Source: Mycobacterium heckeshornense
GTDB lineage: Bacteria; Actinomycetota; Actinomycetes; Mycobacteriales; Mycobacteriaceae
Assembly (NCBI RefSeq): GCF_016592155.1
Contig: NZ_AP024237.1
Span: 3,596,001-3,660,000, forward strand
Direction of reading: 5' to 3'
DNA length: 64,000 nucleotides
Below are positions 10,474 through 18,075 of this stretch, piece by piece. Every line of letters starts with the position of its first letter. Within the stretch, counting starts at the first letter, position 1. The position numbers were made by a program, and so were the translations under genes. The notes beneath the pieces are model-generated. The model was not told the DNA's origin. It worked only from the letters and a program-made list of their open reading frames with translations, and did no database searches.

Positions 10474-10713
10474 TTACGCGGTGAGCGCGGCTCCCGCGAG
10501 CGCCTTGATGCGGTCGGGACGGTAGCCCGACCAGTGTTCGTCTCCCGCCACCACCACGGGAGCTTGCAGATAGCCCAGCGCCATCACGTAGTCCCGCGCC
10601 TCCGGGTCCAGCGTGATGTCGACCGTCTCGTAGGCAATGCCCTGCTTGTCCAGCGCCTTGTGTGTGGCGTTGCACTGCACACATGCGGGCTTGGTGTACA
10701 CGGTGATGCTCAT
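10474..10713 (-). CDS. nrdH: NrdH glutaredoxin-like electron donor
   Basis: Seventy-nine-residue redoxin that passes electrons from thioredoxin reductase to NrdE. The redox motif CVQC lies at residues 11-14 in [18 protein letters not shown], and the family signature [10 protein letters not shown] is near the C-terminus. ATG 10713 gives the family length; a GAAGGAG ribosome site is about 11 bases upstream. The gene leads the leftward nrdH-nrdI-nrdE operon. The roughly 200-base stretch between this start and the NrdR-like boxes would be a long 5' leader if the promoter lies at those boxes. Confidence 0.94.
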   Translation of the reverse strand: MSITVYTKPACVQCNATHKALDKQGIAYETVDITLDPEARDYVMALGYLQAPVVVAGDEHWSGYRPDRIKALAGAALTA

Positions 10714-10914
10714 CGGCGATTCGGCTCCTTCGCTGAACGACTGGGCACGGACTGGCAACATCTCAGGCACGACCTCTGCACTGCTGCTCGACAGACCGTC
10801 AGACCCTGAAATTCCGGTGTCCGGCCCTGTCGCGGATCAGCGCACACAGCCCGGATTCCCAGAACTTCGCCAGCCGAACGGACCTGGTGAGCCTTGGGCC
10901 TGTCGACGCTTCAA

Positions 10915-10930
10915 ACACTACACCTAGTGG
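10915..10930. promoter_or_regulatory. NrdR-like box 1 upstream of nrdH
   Basis: Sequence ACACTACACCTAGTGG matches the CACTA...TAGTG palindromic form of NrdR boxes and differs at two positions from the box upstream of nrdF2 (5251-5266). Confidence 0.72.
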
Positions 10931-10946
10931 GTCGCGATAAGAAGAG

Positions 10947-10962
10947 ATACAAGATGTTCTGA
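10947..10962. promoter_or_regulatory. NrdR-like box 2 upstream of nrdH
   Basis: Sequence ATACAAGATGTTCTGA, a weaker palindrome centred 32 bases from the first box. The same two-box geometry (33 bases) is present at nrdF2, which supports a common repressor. Confidence 0.5.
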
Positions 10963-11168
10963 ACAACATTTGTGAAATTCCCAGGTCGTAAGCACAGTCG
11001 AAAGTGCGGCGTCGGCGTGTCGTAGATCACATTTCGGTCACCGCCGTCGCGTCATCGCCACCACCATCGTCCTACCACCACGCACTGACATCGCCGGCGA
11101 CATCAGCGCGCCACAGCAAAGCCGGCGAGCGGCGGCGCAGGCCCGCTGGCAAGCAGCGCCGCGCCGGG

Positions 11169-11726
11169 CTAGCTCACTTCGGCGGCGAGCTTGCCCACCA
11201 CATCGCGCACATTGGACACCAGTTCGGCGTCGTCTCGCGGATGCTTGCCCTGCAGCGACTGCAACGGCACCGAGAGCTTGATCGCTTCGATGACGCGGGG
11301 CCCGGCGATGCCGAACGACTTGCGCGTCTCGTCGTGCGCCCACACCCCGCCATAGCGGCCCAGCGATCCGCCGATCACCGCCAGCGGCTTGTCTTTGAGC
11401 GCACTGTTGCCGAAGGGTCGCGACAGCCAGTCGATCGCGTTCTTTAGCACGCCGGGGATGCTGCCGTTGTATTCGGGCGTGACCACCAGGGCCGCGTCGG
11501 CGTCGGCAGCAGCGGTACGCAGCGCGGTCACCGAAGCGGGCATGTCGATCTCGTTGTCGATGTCCTCGTTGTAGAACGGCAAGTCACCAAGTCGGTCGAA
11601 CACGGTGACGGCGACACCCTCCGGGGCGAAGGCCGCCGCCAATTCCGCGATCTGGCGGTTCACCGACGCGGCGCGCAAACTTCCCACCAGCGTCAGCACC
11701 TTGACGTCCCGCTTGCGATCCGACAT
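11169..11726 (-). CDS. NADPH-dependent FMN reductase family protein (Rv3054c-like)
   Basis: Flavodoxin-fold oxidoreductase of 185 residues, probably reducing FMN or quinones with NAD(P)H in the cytosol. The phosphate-binding loop GSLRAASVNRQIA is at residues 15-27 and the flavin segment TPEYNGSIPGVLKNAIDWLSRP near 83-102 is typical of the family. ATG 11726 has a GAAGGGAAA ribosome site. It is divergent from the TetR gene at 11816; a palindrome in the shared intergenic region makes regulation by that TetR likely. The physiological substrate is unknown. Confidence 0.88.
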   Translation of the reverse strand: MSDRKRDVKVLTLVGSLRAASVNRQIAELAAAFAPEGVAVTVFDRLGDLPFYNEDIDNEIDMPASVTALRTAAADADAALVVTPEYNGSIPGVLKNAIDWLSRPFGNSALKDKPLAVIGGSLGRYGGVWAHDETRKSFGIAGPRVIEAIKLSVPLQSLQGKHPRDDAELVSNVRDVVGKLAAEVS

Positions 11727-11772
11727 GTGCTTTCCCTTCCGCTTGTTGGACTATATCCTCGCGGGACCTAAC

Positions 11773-11786
11773 CGGACCGTGGTCCG
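11773..11786. promoter_or_regulatory. Palindromic operator between Rv3054c-like gene and tetR
   Basis: CGGACC and GGTCCG form a perfect 6-bp inverted repeat with a 2-base centre in the 89-base divergent intergenic region. Position and form fit an operator for the adjacent TetR-family regulator, controlling both directions. The binding is inference. Confidence 0.6.
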
Positions 11787-11815
11787 ATTTATTTCGGTCG
11801 CGCTACAGTGCAGGG

Positions 11816-12418
11816 GTGAGCGTTATCGAGCATGCCCGTGAGCTGGCGGTTTGCGCGCAACAGGAGCGCGGAGACGCTGCGCGCAATCGTGCGCTGCTGC
11901 TGGATGCGGCGCGGCGGCTGATCGGCGAACGCGGTGCCGAGGCGGTCACCATGGGCGAGATCGCCACCGCCGCCGGTGTGGGCAAGGGCACGGTGTTCCG
12001 CCGCTTCGGCAGCCGCGCGGGTCTCATGATGGCGCTGCTCGACGACGACGAGCGCCGCCTGCAGCAGGCATTTCTGTTCGGGCCGCCGCCGCTCGGCCCC
12101 GACGCGCCCCCGCTGGAGCGCCTGCTGGCGTTCGGCCGCGAAAGGCTGTCCTTCGTCCATACCCACCGCACCCTGCTCTGCGCGACCAACCGCGATCCAC
12201 GAAGCCGCCACACCGCCCCGGCCATGGTGCTGCACGCCCATGTGCGCATGTTGCTGGCCTCCGCCCCGACCTCCGGCGATCTGGACGCCCAAACCGACGC
12301 GTTGTTGGCGCTGCTCGACCCGGACTACGTCGAGCATCAACTCAACCACCGCGGCCACACACTTCAGACCTTGGGTGACGCGTGGGAAAGCTTGGCACGC
12401 AAGCTATGCGGGCGGTGA
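11816..12418 (+). CDS. TetR-family regulator (Rv3055-like)
   Basis: TetR-family repressor of 200 residues. The helix-turn-helix reads AVTMGEIATAAGVGKGTVFRRFGSRAGLM at about residues 42-70. GTG 11816 is preceded by CAGGG and fits the family length. Its last 13 bases overlap the dinB2 start, so the two are likely co-translated. It is divergent from the FMN-reductase gene and probably binds the palindrome at 11773-11786. The inducer is unknown. Confidence 0.9.
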   Translation: MSVIEHARELAVCAQQERGDAARNRALLLDAARRLIGERGAEAVTMGEIATAAGVGKGTVFRRFGSRAGLMMALLDDDERRLQQAFLFGPPPLGPDAPPLERLLAFGRERLSFVHTHRTLLCATNRDPRSRHTAPAMVLHAHVRMLLASAPTSGDLDAQTDALLALLDPDYVEHQLNHRGHTLQTLGDAWESLARKLCGR

Positions 12419-13452
12419 GCACCGGGTGGGTGCTGCATGTCGACCTGGACCAGTTTCTGGCCTCGGTCGAGCTGCGCCGTCATCCCGAGCTGGCCGGACT
12501 GCCGGTGATCGTCGGCGGCAGCGGTGATCCGGACGAACCGCGCAAGGTCGTCACCTGCGCCTCCTATGAAGCCCGCAAGTTCGGGGTGCACGCGGGCATG
12601 CCGCTGCGCACCGCCGCCCGCCGCTGCCCCGACGCCACCTTCCTGCCCTCAGACCCTGCCGCGTATGACGCCGCTTCTGATCAGGTGATGAACCTGTTGC
12701 GCGAGCTGGGCTACCCCGTCGAAGTATGGGGCTGGGACGAGGCATACATCGGGCTGCCCGCTAGTGCCGATCCGGTCAACGTCGCCGAACAAATCCGCGC
12801 CGTCGTCGCGGCGGAAACCGGGCTTTCCTGCTCCGTCGGAATCAGCGACAACAAACAGCGGGCCAAGGTCGCGACCGGATTCGCGAAACCCGCCGGCATC
12901 TACCGGCTCACCGACGCCAACTGGATGGCCGTCATAGCCGACCGCCCAGTCGACGCGCTATGGGGTGTTGGCCCTCAGACCGCGAAAAAGCTTGCGGGCC
13001 TTGGGATTACAACTGTCGGCGAGCTTGCCCGCACGGACGCCGAACTACTTACATCGACGTTCGGCCCGCGAACCGGGCTATGGCTGCTGTTGCTGGCCAA
13101 AGGTGGCGGCGACACCGACGTCAGCGCCACGCCGTGGGTTCCGAGGTCCCGCAGCCACGTCGTCACGTTCCCGCGCGATCTCACTGATCGAACCGAAATG
13201 GATGCTGCGGTGAGCGAATTGGCGCAGCGCGCCCTGGCCGACGTCGTGGCGCAGTCGCGGTCGGTGACCCGTGTGGCCGTCACGGTGCGCACCTCGACGT
13301 TTTATACCCGCACCAAAATCCGCAAGCTCGAGGCACCGTCCACCGATCCCGACATCATCGTCGAGGCCGCGCTGCGGCTGCTCAACCTGTTCGAGCTGGA
13401 CCGGCCGGTTCGGCTGCTGGGCGTGCGCCTGGAACTGCAAATGCCGGGGTGA
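12406..13452 (+). CDS. dinB2: Y-family DNA polymerase DinB2
   Basis: DNA polymerase IV-type translesion polymerase of 348 residues. Catalytic carboxylates are visible in the N-terminal HVDLDQF and in WGWDEAYIG (about residue 107); the helix-hairpin-helix thumb (VDALWGVGPQTAKKLAGLGI) and little-finger domain follow. ATG 12406 overlaps the preceding tetR; GTG 12415 is an alternative. The residue after DQF is Leu, the position that is normally an aromatic steric gate excluding ribonucleotides; M. smegmatis DinB2 also has Leu there and is known to insert ribonucleotides. It is the H37Rv Rv3056 (dinP) counterpart. No SOS box was seen upstream. Confidence 0.93.
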   Translation: MRAVSTGWVLHVDLDQFLASVELRRHPELAGLPVIVGGSGDPDEPRKVVTCASYEARKFGVHAGMPLRTAARRCPDATFLPSDPAAYDAASDQVMNLLRELGYPVEVWGWDEAYIGLPASADPVNVAEQIRAVVAAETGLSCSVGISDNKQRAKVATGFAKPAGIYRLTDANWMAVIADRPVDALWGVGPQTAKKLAGLGITTVGELARTDAELLTSTFGPRTGLWLLLLAKGGGDTDVSATPWVPRSRSHVVTFPRDLTDRTEMDAAVSELAQRALADVVAQSRSVTRVAVTVRTSTFYTRTKIRKLEAPSTDPDIIVEAALRLLNLFELDRPVRLLGVRLELQMPG

Positions 13453-13453
13453 A

Positions 13454-14338
13454 TCAGCGCGGTGGTGCCGACGGCCGCAGCGCCCGGGTAAAGAACACGT
13501 TGACCCGGCGCATGACCGCGCTGTAGGGCCACCACGCCACCCGTTTGAACGCGTACAACGCGCGAATGTCGGCTGACGTGTAGATCAAAAACCGGTTCTT
13601 GGCCACCCCGGCCAGGATCTTCTCGGCAGCCGTCTCCGGTGAGACAGCATGACCGCTGAAGCGGTCGACCCAGCGTCTGACCTTCGGATCGTCGCGGTCG
13701 ACGCCGGCGATCTCGACAGTATTGACCAACGGGGTGTTCACCGCGCCGGGGACTACCACCGACACCCCGATGCGGTGGCGGGCCAGATCGAAGCGCAGCA
13801 CTTCGGAAAGCCCTCGCAATCCGAATTTGCTTGCGCTGTAAGCGGCATGCCAGGGCAGACCAACCAGCCCGGCCGCCGAGGACACGTTGACCAGATGCCC
13901 GCCCCGACCGGCGGCCATCATCGCCGGAATGAACGACTCGATCACGTGAATCGGGCCCATCAGGTTGATCGCGACCATCTTGCTCCACTGCTCGTGGCTG
14001 AGCTGGTCAACCGTTCCCCACGCCGATACACCGGCAATGTTCATCACCACATCCATCGCCGGGTGGCGGGTGAGGATGTCGGCGGCGAACGTGGCGACCT
14101 GGTGATAGTCGGCGACATCCAGCGCCCGGTGCTCGGGCACCCGGGCACCCAGCGCGCGGGCGTCGGCCACCGTGTCGGCCAGACCCTCGGCGTTGCGGTC
14201 GGTCAGATACAGTTCGGCACCGCAAGCGGCGAGCCGCAACGCGGTAGCGCGGCCGATGCCGCTGGCCGCGCCGGTGAGAAAGCACCTCTTACCCGCGAAA
14301 TACCCGCGAAACTGTGTCTGCACCATGGCGGTGACCAT
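13454..14338 (-). CDS. Short-chain dehydrogenase/reductase (Rv3057c-like)
   Basis: Classical SDR of about 294 residues. The nucleotide-binding TGAASGIG (about residue 20), the NIAG motif (VVMNIAGVS), the catalytic Ser (NVSSAAG) and YSASK (Tyr-x-x-x-Lys) are all present, so the enzyme should be active. Starts at ATG 14338 (MVTAMVQTQF) and ATG 14326 (MVQTQF) are both possible; no clear ribosome site separates them. It is convergent with dinB2, the stop codons lying one base apart, and lies downstream of the TetR gene at 14349-15008, as Rv3057c does of Rv3058c. Substrate unknown. Confidence 0.88.
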   Translation of the reverse strand: MVTAMVQTQFRGYFAGKRCFLTGAASGIGRATALRLAACGAELYLTDRNAEGLADTVADARALGARVPEHRALDVADYHQVATFAADILTRHPAMDVVMNIAGVSAWGTVDQLSHEQWSKMVAINLMGPIHVIESFIPAMMAAGRGGHLVNVSSAAGLVGLPWHAAYSASKFGLRGLSEVLRFDLARHRIGVSVVVPGAVNTPLVNTVEIAGVDRDDPKVRRWVDRFSGHAVSPETAAEKILAGVAKNRFLIYTSADIRALYAFKRVAWWPYSAVMRRVNVFFTRALRPSAPPR

Positions 14339-14348
14339 ACCGGCGCCG

Positions 14349-15008
14349 CTATGCCTGCCCACCCCACAACGCGTTGAGCCACAGCTGCTCCAGCACCCGA
14401 ATGCCACGCTGCACGTCCCCGTCGGGACCCAAAAACGTGGTATCACCGGAGAGCATCAGCGCGGTGGTGACGGCCAAAGTCCGAACCAATGCCGGGATGT
14501 CGTCGCTGATCGGACGCGCGGTGCCCGCTTTGATCTCCTCGTCGACGATTCGGATGATCTGCTCGATCACCGTGTCGACCTGCTGATCGAGGATTTTGCG
14601 GATCTCGGCGTCGGTGTTGCGCGCGGCATTGCACGCCGACATCACCGGGTCGTTGTGGGCGTACACCACAGCGGCGCTGCCGACCATTCGTTTGGCGAAC
14701 GCCGCCGGCGACTCGTCCGGTCGCCGGGGGGCGAAGTATTCCGTGAGCTCTTCCAGCTCATGGGTGGCCTCGGCCAGGATCTGGGCGAGCACCGCGTATT
14801 TGGAGTCGAAGTAGAAGTAGAACCCTGACCGGGCCACACCGGCGCGGTCGCTGATGGTGCTCACCGACAGTTCCGTGAACGGCTTCTCCTCCAGCAGTTC
14901 ACGCACCGCCTGCAGGATTGCCTGTCGTTGCCGATCGCCTCGCCGTTGCGGGGCCGGCGCAGCACGACTCCCAGCGGCTGCTGCCCCGGTGTCGTGCTGA
15001 GTGCTCAC
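14349..15008 (-). CDS. TetR-family regulator (Rv3058c-like)
   Basis: TetR-family regulator of 219 residues. The N-terminal basic arm (PAPQRRGDRQRQAILQA) precedes a helix-turn-helix TELSVSTISDRAGVARSGFYFYFDSKYAVL. GTG 15008 (MSTQHDTG) is chosen on family length; the frame remains open far upstream only because it is antisense to the cytochrome P450 gene. It is divergent from CYP136 and the shared 105-base region carries inverted repeats, so it probably controls the P450 and possibly the SDR downstream of it. Confidence 0.88.
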   Translation of the reverse strand: MSTQHDTGAAAAGSRAAPAPQRRGDRQRQAILQAVRELLEEKPFTELSVSTISDRAGVARSGFYFYFDSKYAVLAQILAEATHELEELTEYFAPRRPDESPAAFAKRMVGSAAVVYAHNDPVMSACNAARNTDAEIRKILDQQVDTVIEQIIRIVDEEIKAGTARPISDDIPALVRTLAVTTALMLSGDTTFLGPDGDVQRGIRVLEQLWLNALWGGQA

Positions 15009-15044
15009 GCTTCGACCATGCACCACACGCGGCCAAAAGAAAAC

Positions 15045-15086
15045 TTGACAGCCGTCAACTCTGACCGAAGGATTGTTGTCAGTGAC
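15045..15086 (+). promoter_or_regulatory. CYP136 promoter/operator region
   Basis: TTGACAGCCGTCAA (15045-15058) contains the inverted repeat TTGAC/GTCAA and a consensus-like -35 hexamer TTGACA on the + strand. A second palindrome, GTCAGTGAC, lies at 15078-15086. A further inverted relation exists between CAGCCGTCA and TGACGGCTG across the two. The arrangement suggests two operator sites for the divergent TetR gene overlapping the P450 promoter; the -10 element is not clear. Confidence 0.5.
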
Positions 15087-15113
15087 GGCTGCCACAACCG
15101 GTAAGGAGCGTCG

Positions 15114-16589
15114 ATGGCGACCATCAGCACCCCGCACTACCTGCTCGATCAGGCGCGGCGCCGATTCACCCCCACGCTGAACAACATTCCGGGCATGGGG
15201 GCGATCGAGAAGCGGCTGCTCGCCCATGAATGGAAGACCAAGGTGCTGGCGGAACCACCCGCGGGCAGCGGCCTCAAACCCGTTCTCGGCGATTCCGGGC
15301 TGCCGATCCTCGGCCACATCATTGAGTTGTTCCGCGGGGGACCGGACTATCCGTTGTTTCTGTATCAGACGCGTGGTCCGGTGTTGTTCGTCGACTCGCC
15401 GATCCTTCCGTCGGTCACCGCGCTCGGGCCCGACGCCACGCAGGTGGTGTTCACCAATAAGAACAAAGAGTTCTCGCAAAAGGGCTGGCATCCGGTGATC
15501 GGCCCATTTTTCAACCGCGGGCTGATGATGCTCGACTTCGACGAACACCTGTATCACCGTCGGATCATGCAGGAGGCGTTCACCCGCACCCGGCTGGCCG
15601 GCTACGTCGAACACATCGACCGGGTGGCAAGCGCGATCGTGGCCGACTGGCCCACCAACGACGCCCGGTTCCTGTTCCACCCGGCGATGAAAGAGCTCAC
15701 CCTCGACATCGCGTCGATGGTGTTCATGGGCCACGAGCCCGGCACCGACCACGACCTGGTCACCAAGGTCAACAACGCTTTCACCATCACCACCCGCGCC
15801 GGCGGCGCGATCGTCCGCTACCCGGTGCCGCCGTTCAAATGGTGGCGCGGCCTGCGCGCCCGCAAGGTGCTCGAGGACTACTTCTACGAGCGGGTGACGG
15901 AGCGCCGCACGGCCCAGGGCACCGACATGCTCACCGTGCTGTGCCACACCGAGGACGAGGACGGCAATCGTTTCACCGACGAGGACATCGTCAACCACAT
16001 GATCTTTTTGATGATGGCCGCCCACGACACCTCGACGTCGACCACGACCACGATGGCCTACAACCTGGCCGCCCACCCGGAGTGGCAAGAGCGCTGCCGT
16101 GACGAGTCGGCCAGGCTGGGCGACGGTCCGCTGGACATCGAGTCGCTGGAAAAACTCGAGTCGCTGGACCTGGTGATGAACGAGTCGCTGCGGCTGGTGA
16201 CGCCGCTGCCGTTCAACATGCGTCAGACGGTGCGCGACACCGATCTGCTGGGCTACTACGTGCCGGCGGGCACCAACGTGATGATCTGGCCCGGAATGAA
16301 CCACTGGCTGCCCGAGCTGTGGACCGAGCCGCGGAAGTTCGACCCCGAGCGCTTCGCCGAACCACGCGCCGAGCACAAAAAGCACCGTTACGCGTTTGCG
16401 CCGTTCGGCGGGGGCGCCCACAAATGCATCGGCATGGTGTTCGGGCAGTTGGAGGTCAAGACCGTCATGCACCGGCTGCTGCGCCGGTATCGGCTCGAAT
16501 TGCCGCGTCCCGGCTACCGGCCGCGCTACGACTACGGTGGCATGCCGATCCCGATCGACGGCATGCCGATCGTGCTGCGGCCGCTGTAG
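15114..16589 (+). CDS. cyp136: Cytochrome P450 CYP136
   Basis: Haem monooxygenase of 491 residues, cytosolic or membrane-associated. The I-helix oxygen-binding segment MMAAHDTSTSTTT lies near residue 300, the K-helix ExxR is in MNESLRLV, and the haem-binding loop FGGGAHKCIG supplies the Cys thiolate near residue 440. ATG 15114 has a textbook AAGGAG ribosome site. Sequence and position identify it as the Rv3059 counterpart. Substrate unknown. The upstream TetR is divergent and likely controls it. Confidence 0.95.
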   Translation: MATISTPHYLLDQARRRFTPTLNNIPGMGAIEKRLLAHEWKTKVLAEPPAGSGLKPVLGDSGLPILGHIIELFRGGPDYPLFLYQTRGPVLFVDSPILPSVTALGPDATQVVFTNKNKEFSQKGWHPVIGPFFNRGLMMLDFDEHLYHRRIMQEAFTRTRLAGYVEHIDRVASAIVADWPTNDARFLFHPAMKELTLDIASMVFMGHEPGTDHDLVTKVNNAFTITTRAGGAIVRYPVPPFKWWRGLRARKVLEDYFYERVTERRTAQGTDMLTVLCHTEDEDGNRFTDEDIVNHMIFLMMAAHDTSTSTTTTMAYNLAAHPEWQERCRDESARLGDGPLDIESLEKLESLDLVMNESLRLVTPLPFNMRQTVRDTDLLGYYVPAGTNVMIWPGMNHWLPELWTEPRKFDPERFAEPRAEHKKHRYAFAPFGGGAHKCIGMVFGQLEVKTVMHRLLRRYRLELPRPGYRPRYDYGGMPIPIDGMPIVLRPL

Positions 16590-16615
16590 GTTCCCGGGGC
16601 GGGCAGGGACGCCAC

Positions 16616-16648
16616 GGCACCCGAAATCACCGGTCTGAGGGTGCCTTT
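16616..16648. terminator. Bidirectional terminator hairpin after cyp136
   Basis: A perfect 7-bp stem, GGCACCC and GGGTGCC, with a 16-base loop is followed by TTT on the + strand. It lies between the convergent ends of cyp136 and the LeuA-domain gene (stop at 16647), the expected place for a shared terminator. Confidence 0.6.
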
Positions 16649-17165
16649 ACGTCGGCGCGGCACAGGTCAGCAGCCGGTTGGCGCAGGCGATGACTGCCCG
16701 CAGCGCGGACTCCGTGGGCTCTTGCGACCAGCCCAGCGCCCATTCGGAGCGAATGCCGTTGCTGCCGCAGATGAACGTCGCGGTGTGCTCGCGGGAGGGT
16801 ATCTGGTGGAACCTCAGCGTCTCGACGCGGATACCGCGCTCGTACAGCATCGCGGTCAGCGCCGCCACCGGCCCGCTCGCGGTCGCCGTTGACGTGCTGA
16901 TGTGGTCGCCGACGGCGATGACGGCCCGGAAGTTGCAGCACTGCAGGCCCAGGCGGGTGGCGGGCCGCTGCCGGTCGAGGCACGCCCAGTCGCCCAACCG
17001 CAGCGGGCCGGAGTTGGGACCGTAGGTGGCCGCGAAGCTCTCCCACGACATGGCATCGGCCTGCTCGCGCAGCCCACGAGGAATCGGGACACCGAACTGG
17101 TCGGCGAACCACGAGCTCGCCGTTGTGGGTCGGCTGGTTTTTCGGCTCAGCGATGAAGGGGTCAT
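16647..17165 (-). CDS. Stand-alone LeuA allosteric-domain protein
   Basis: A 172-residue protein that resembles only the C-terminal regulatory domain of 2-isopropylmalate synthase. Seen are a linker-like SFAATYGPNSGPLRLGD, then a beta-alpha unit ending in ASGPVAALTAMLYERGI (the GxGPVxA turn of the LeuA dimer domain) and the last helix ESALRAVIACANRLL, which parallels the LeuA ending. No TIM-barrel catalytic domain is encoded. It could be a regulator or decoy subunit binding leucine-like effectors or LeuA itself, or a remnant. ATG 17165 has a weak GTGAAGA upstream. It sits between cyp136 and the hyp genes, where H37Rv has nothing comparable. Confidence 0.65.
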   Translation of the reverse strand: MTPSSLSRKTSRPTTASSWFADQFGVPIPRGLREQADAMSWESFAATYGPNSGPLRLGDWACLDRQRPATRLGLQCCNFRAVIAVGDHISTSTATASGPVAALTAMLYERGIRVETLRFHQIPSREHTATFICGSNGIRSEWALGWSQEPTESALRAVIACANRLLTCAAPT

Positions 17166-17264
17166 GTGCGGTCTTCACTGGTCTGCAGGGATGACCGACG
17201 GGTAGTAGCTGTCGACCCACAGCGGGGGTCGGTCCGGATCAGAACCCGCTGCGGGTGCTGGCTA

Positions 17265-17729
17265 CTACGGCAAGACGCTGCACGTGCGCGAGACTAGACG
17301 CTGGCGGCGGGGCCGTGCAACTCGTTTAACGTTGCCTGCCCCATCCCTGTGGGCCCCACTCACCTCCGGCAAAGCTTCCTGCAGGAGGCCGGTGACCGCG
17401 TCGGCGAGTGCGCCCGGGCCGGGCTCCCGGCTCGTCGGCCATCGACCTCGGATCAGGTGGTCCTCCATGTGCTGGCCCAGTCCGGCTTTCAACGTGGCCT
17501 CCACATCGATCTCGCTCAGCACTCCGAAGACGTGGTGCGCCAGTGCTTTTCGGTCATCCGTCACGGCATCGTCAAACGAGGTGTCCACGGCGGCGGGTAG
17601 CGCGATGGCCGTGGTCGGCTCCGCCCTGCTCTCACCGCGCTCGCGGCTGCCCACACCGGCGCGGGTGTTTTGCCACCGGGGCCGTCTCAGCGGTGTACAA
17701 CGGTGCTCATGGGCGTGGTGACCAACCAT
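17265..17729 (-). CDS. Possible hypothetical protein, divergent from hypA
   Basis: I do not recognise this frame. The central part (about VDTSFDDAVTDDRKALAHHV... through LLQEALPEV) has a plausible helical composition and G/C-rich third codon positions, whereas both ends are Arg/Pro-rich and gene-unlike. The ATG at 17729 overlaps the hypA start codon on the other strand, which is unlikely to be the true start; a start inside, near 17600, is possible. It may be a decayed gene. It is the only candidate in the 560 bases between the LeuA-domain gene and hypA. Confidence 0.3.
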   Translation of the reverse strand: MVGHHAHEHRCTPLRRPRWQNTRAGVGSRERGESRAEPTTAIALPAAVDTSFDDAVTDDRKALAHHVFGVLSEIDVEATLKAGLGQHMEDHLIRGRWPTSREPGPGALADAVTGLLQEALPEVSGAHRDGAGNVKRVARPRRQRLVSRTCSVLP

Positions 17730-18063
17730 GCATGAGCTGTCGTTGTGCCAGGCGATCGCCGGAGTGGTCAAACCGTATGCCGGCGGCCGTCGCGTCGACG
17801 TCGTCCGCGTCAAGATCGGAGCACTTCGCCAGGTGGTCCCGGAATCGTTGTCGTTTTGCTGGACGCTTGTCCGCGACTACGAAGACATGCCCGACGCCGA
17901 GCTGGAGATGGAGTTCGTCGCCGCCGAGGTGCAGTGCCGATCCTGCGGGCGGCAGTCCGCAATCAGCTCACGGTGGTCGCTGCTGTGCCCGAACTGCCAG
18001 AGTGCCGACGTCGAAATATTGTGCGGTGACGAGTTTTTGGTGACCTCGCTGGACGTTTCATGA
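17728..18063 (+). CDS. hypA: Hydrogenase nickel-insertion protein HypA
   Basis: Nickel metallochaperone of 111 residues for [NiFe]-hydrogenase assembly. The N-terminal MHE supplies the nickel-binding His2, and two zinc-finger pairs CRSC and CPNC are at about residues 71-74 and 90-93. Start ATG 17728 is fixed by MHEL. hypB follows after only a short gap, and a protease gene and hypC are next, forming one rightward operon. No hydrogenase large or small subunit gene is present in the window. Confidence 0.93.
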   Translation: MHELSLCQAIAGVVKPYAGGRRVDVVRVKIGALRQVVPESLSFCWTLVRDYEDMPDAELEMEFVAAEVQCRSCGRQSAISSRWSLLCPNCQSADVEILCGDEFLVTSLDVS

Positions 18064-18075
18064 AAGGTGCACGCC

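Larger units (their letters stand above)
10714..11168. other. Intergenic regulatory region between nrdH and the FMN reductase gene
   Basis: No gene is seen. It holds the paired NrdR-like boxes (10915-10930 and 10947-10962) and, around 10933-10985, a relatively A/T-rich segment likely to contain the nrdH promoter. The part from 11000 to 11168 shows only Arg-rich shadow frames. Confidence 0.6.

Noticed and set aside
10950-10975. SOS (LexA) box upstream of nrdH
   Set aside because: GTTCTGAAC resembles half of a mycobacterial SOS box but lacks the TCGAAC-N4-GTTCG form; it fits the second NrdR-like box better.
11789-12358. Leftward 189-residue frame opposite the TetR gene
   Set aside because: Composition is shadow-like and the + strand frame carries clear TetR motifs.
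15045-15058. KstR-type operator upstream of CYP136
   Set aside because: The palindrome TTGACAGCCGTCAA does not match the KstR or KstR2 motifs as I know them; a local TetR is the simpler candidate.
15009-16472. Long leftward open frame joined to the TetR gene at 14349-15008
   Set aside because: It is the antisense shadow of CYP136; the sequence is His/Arg/Gln-rich, unlike any family, and the TetR protein is complete without it.
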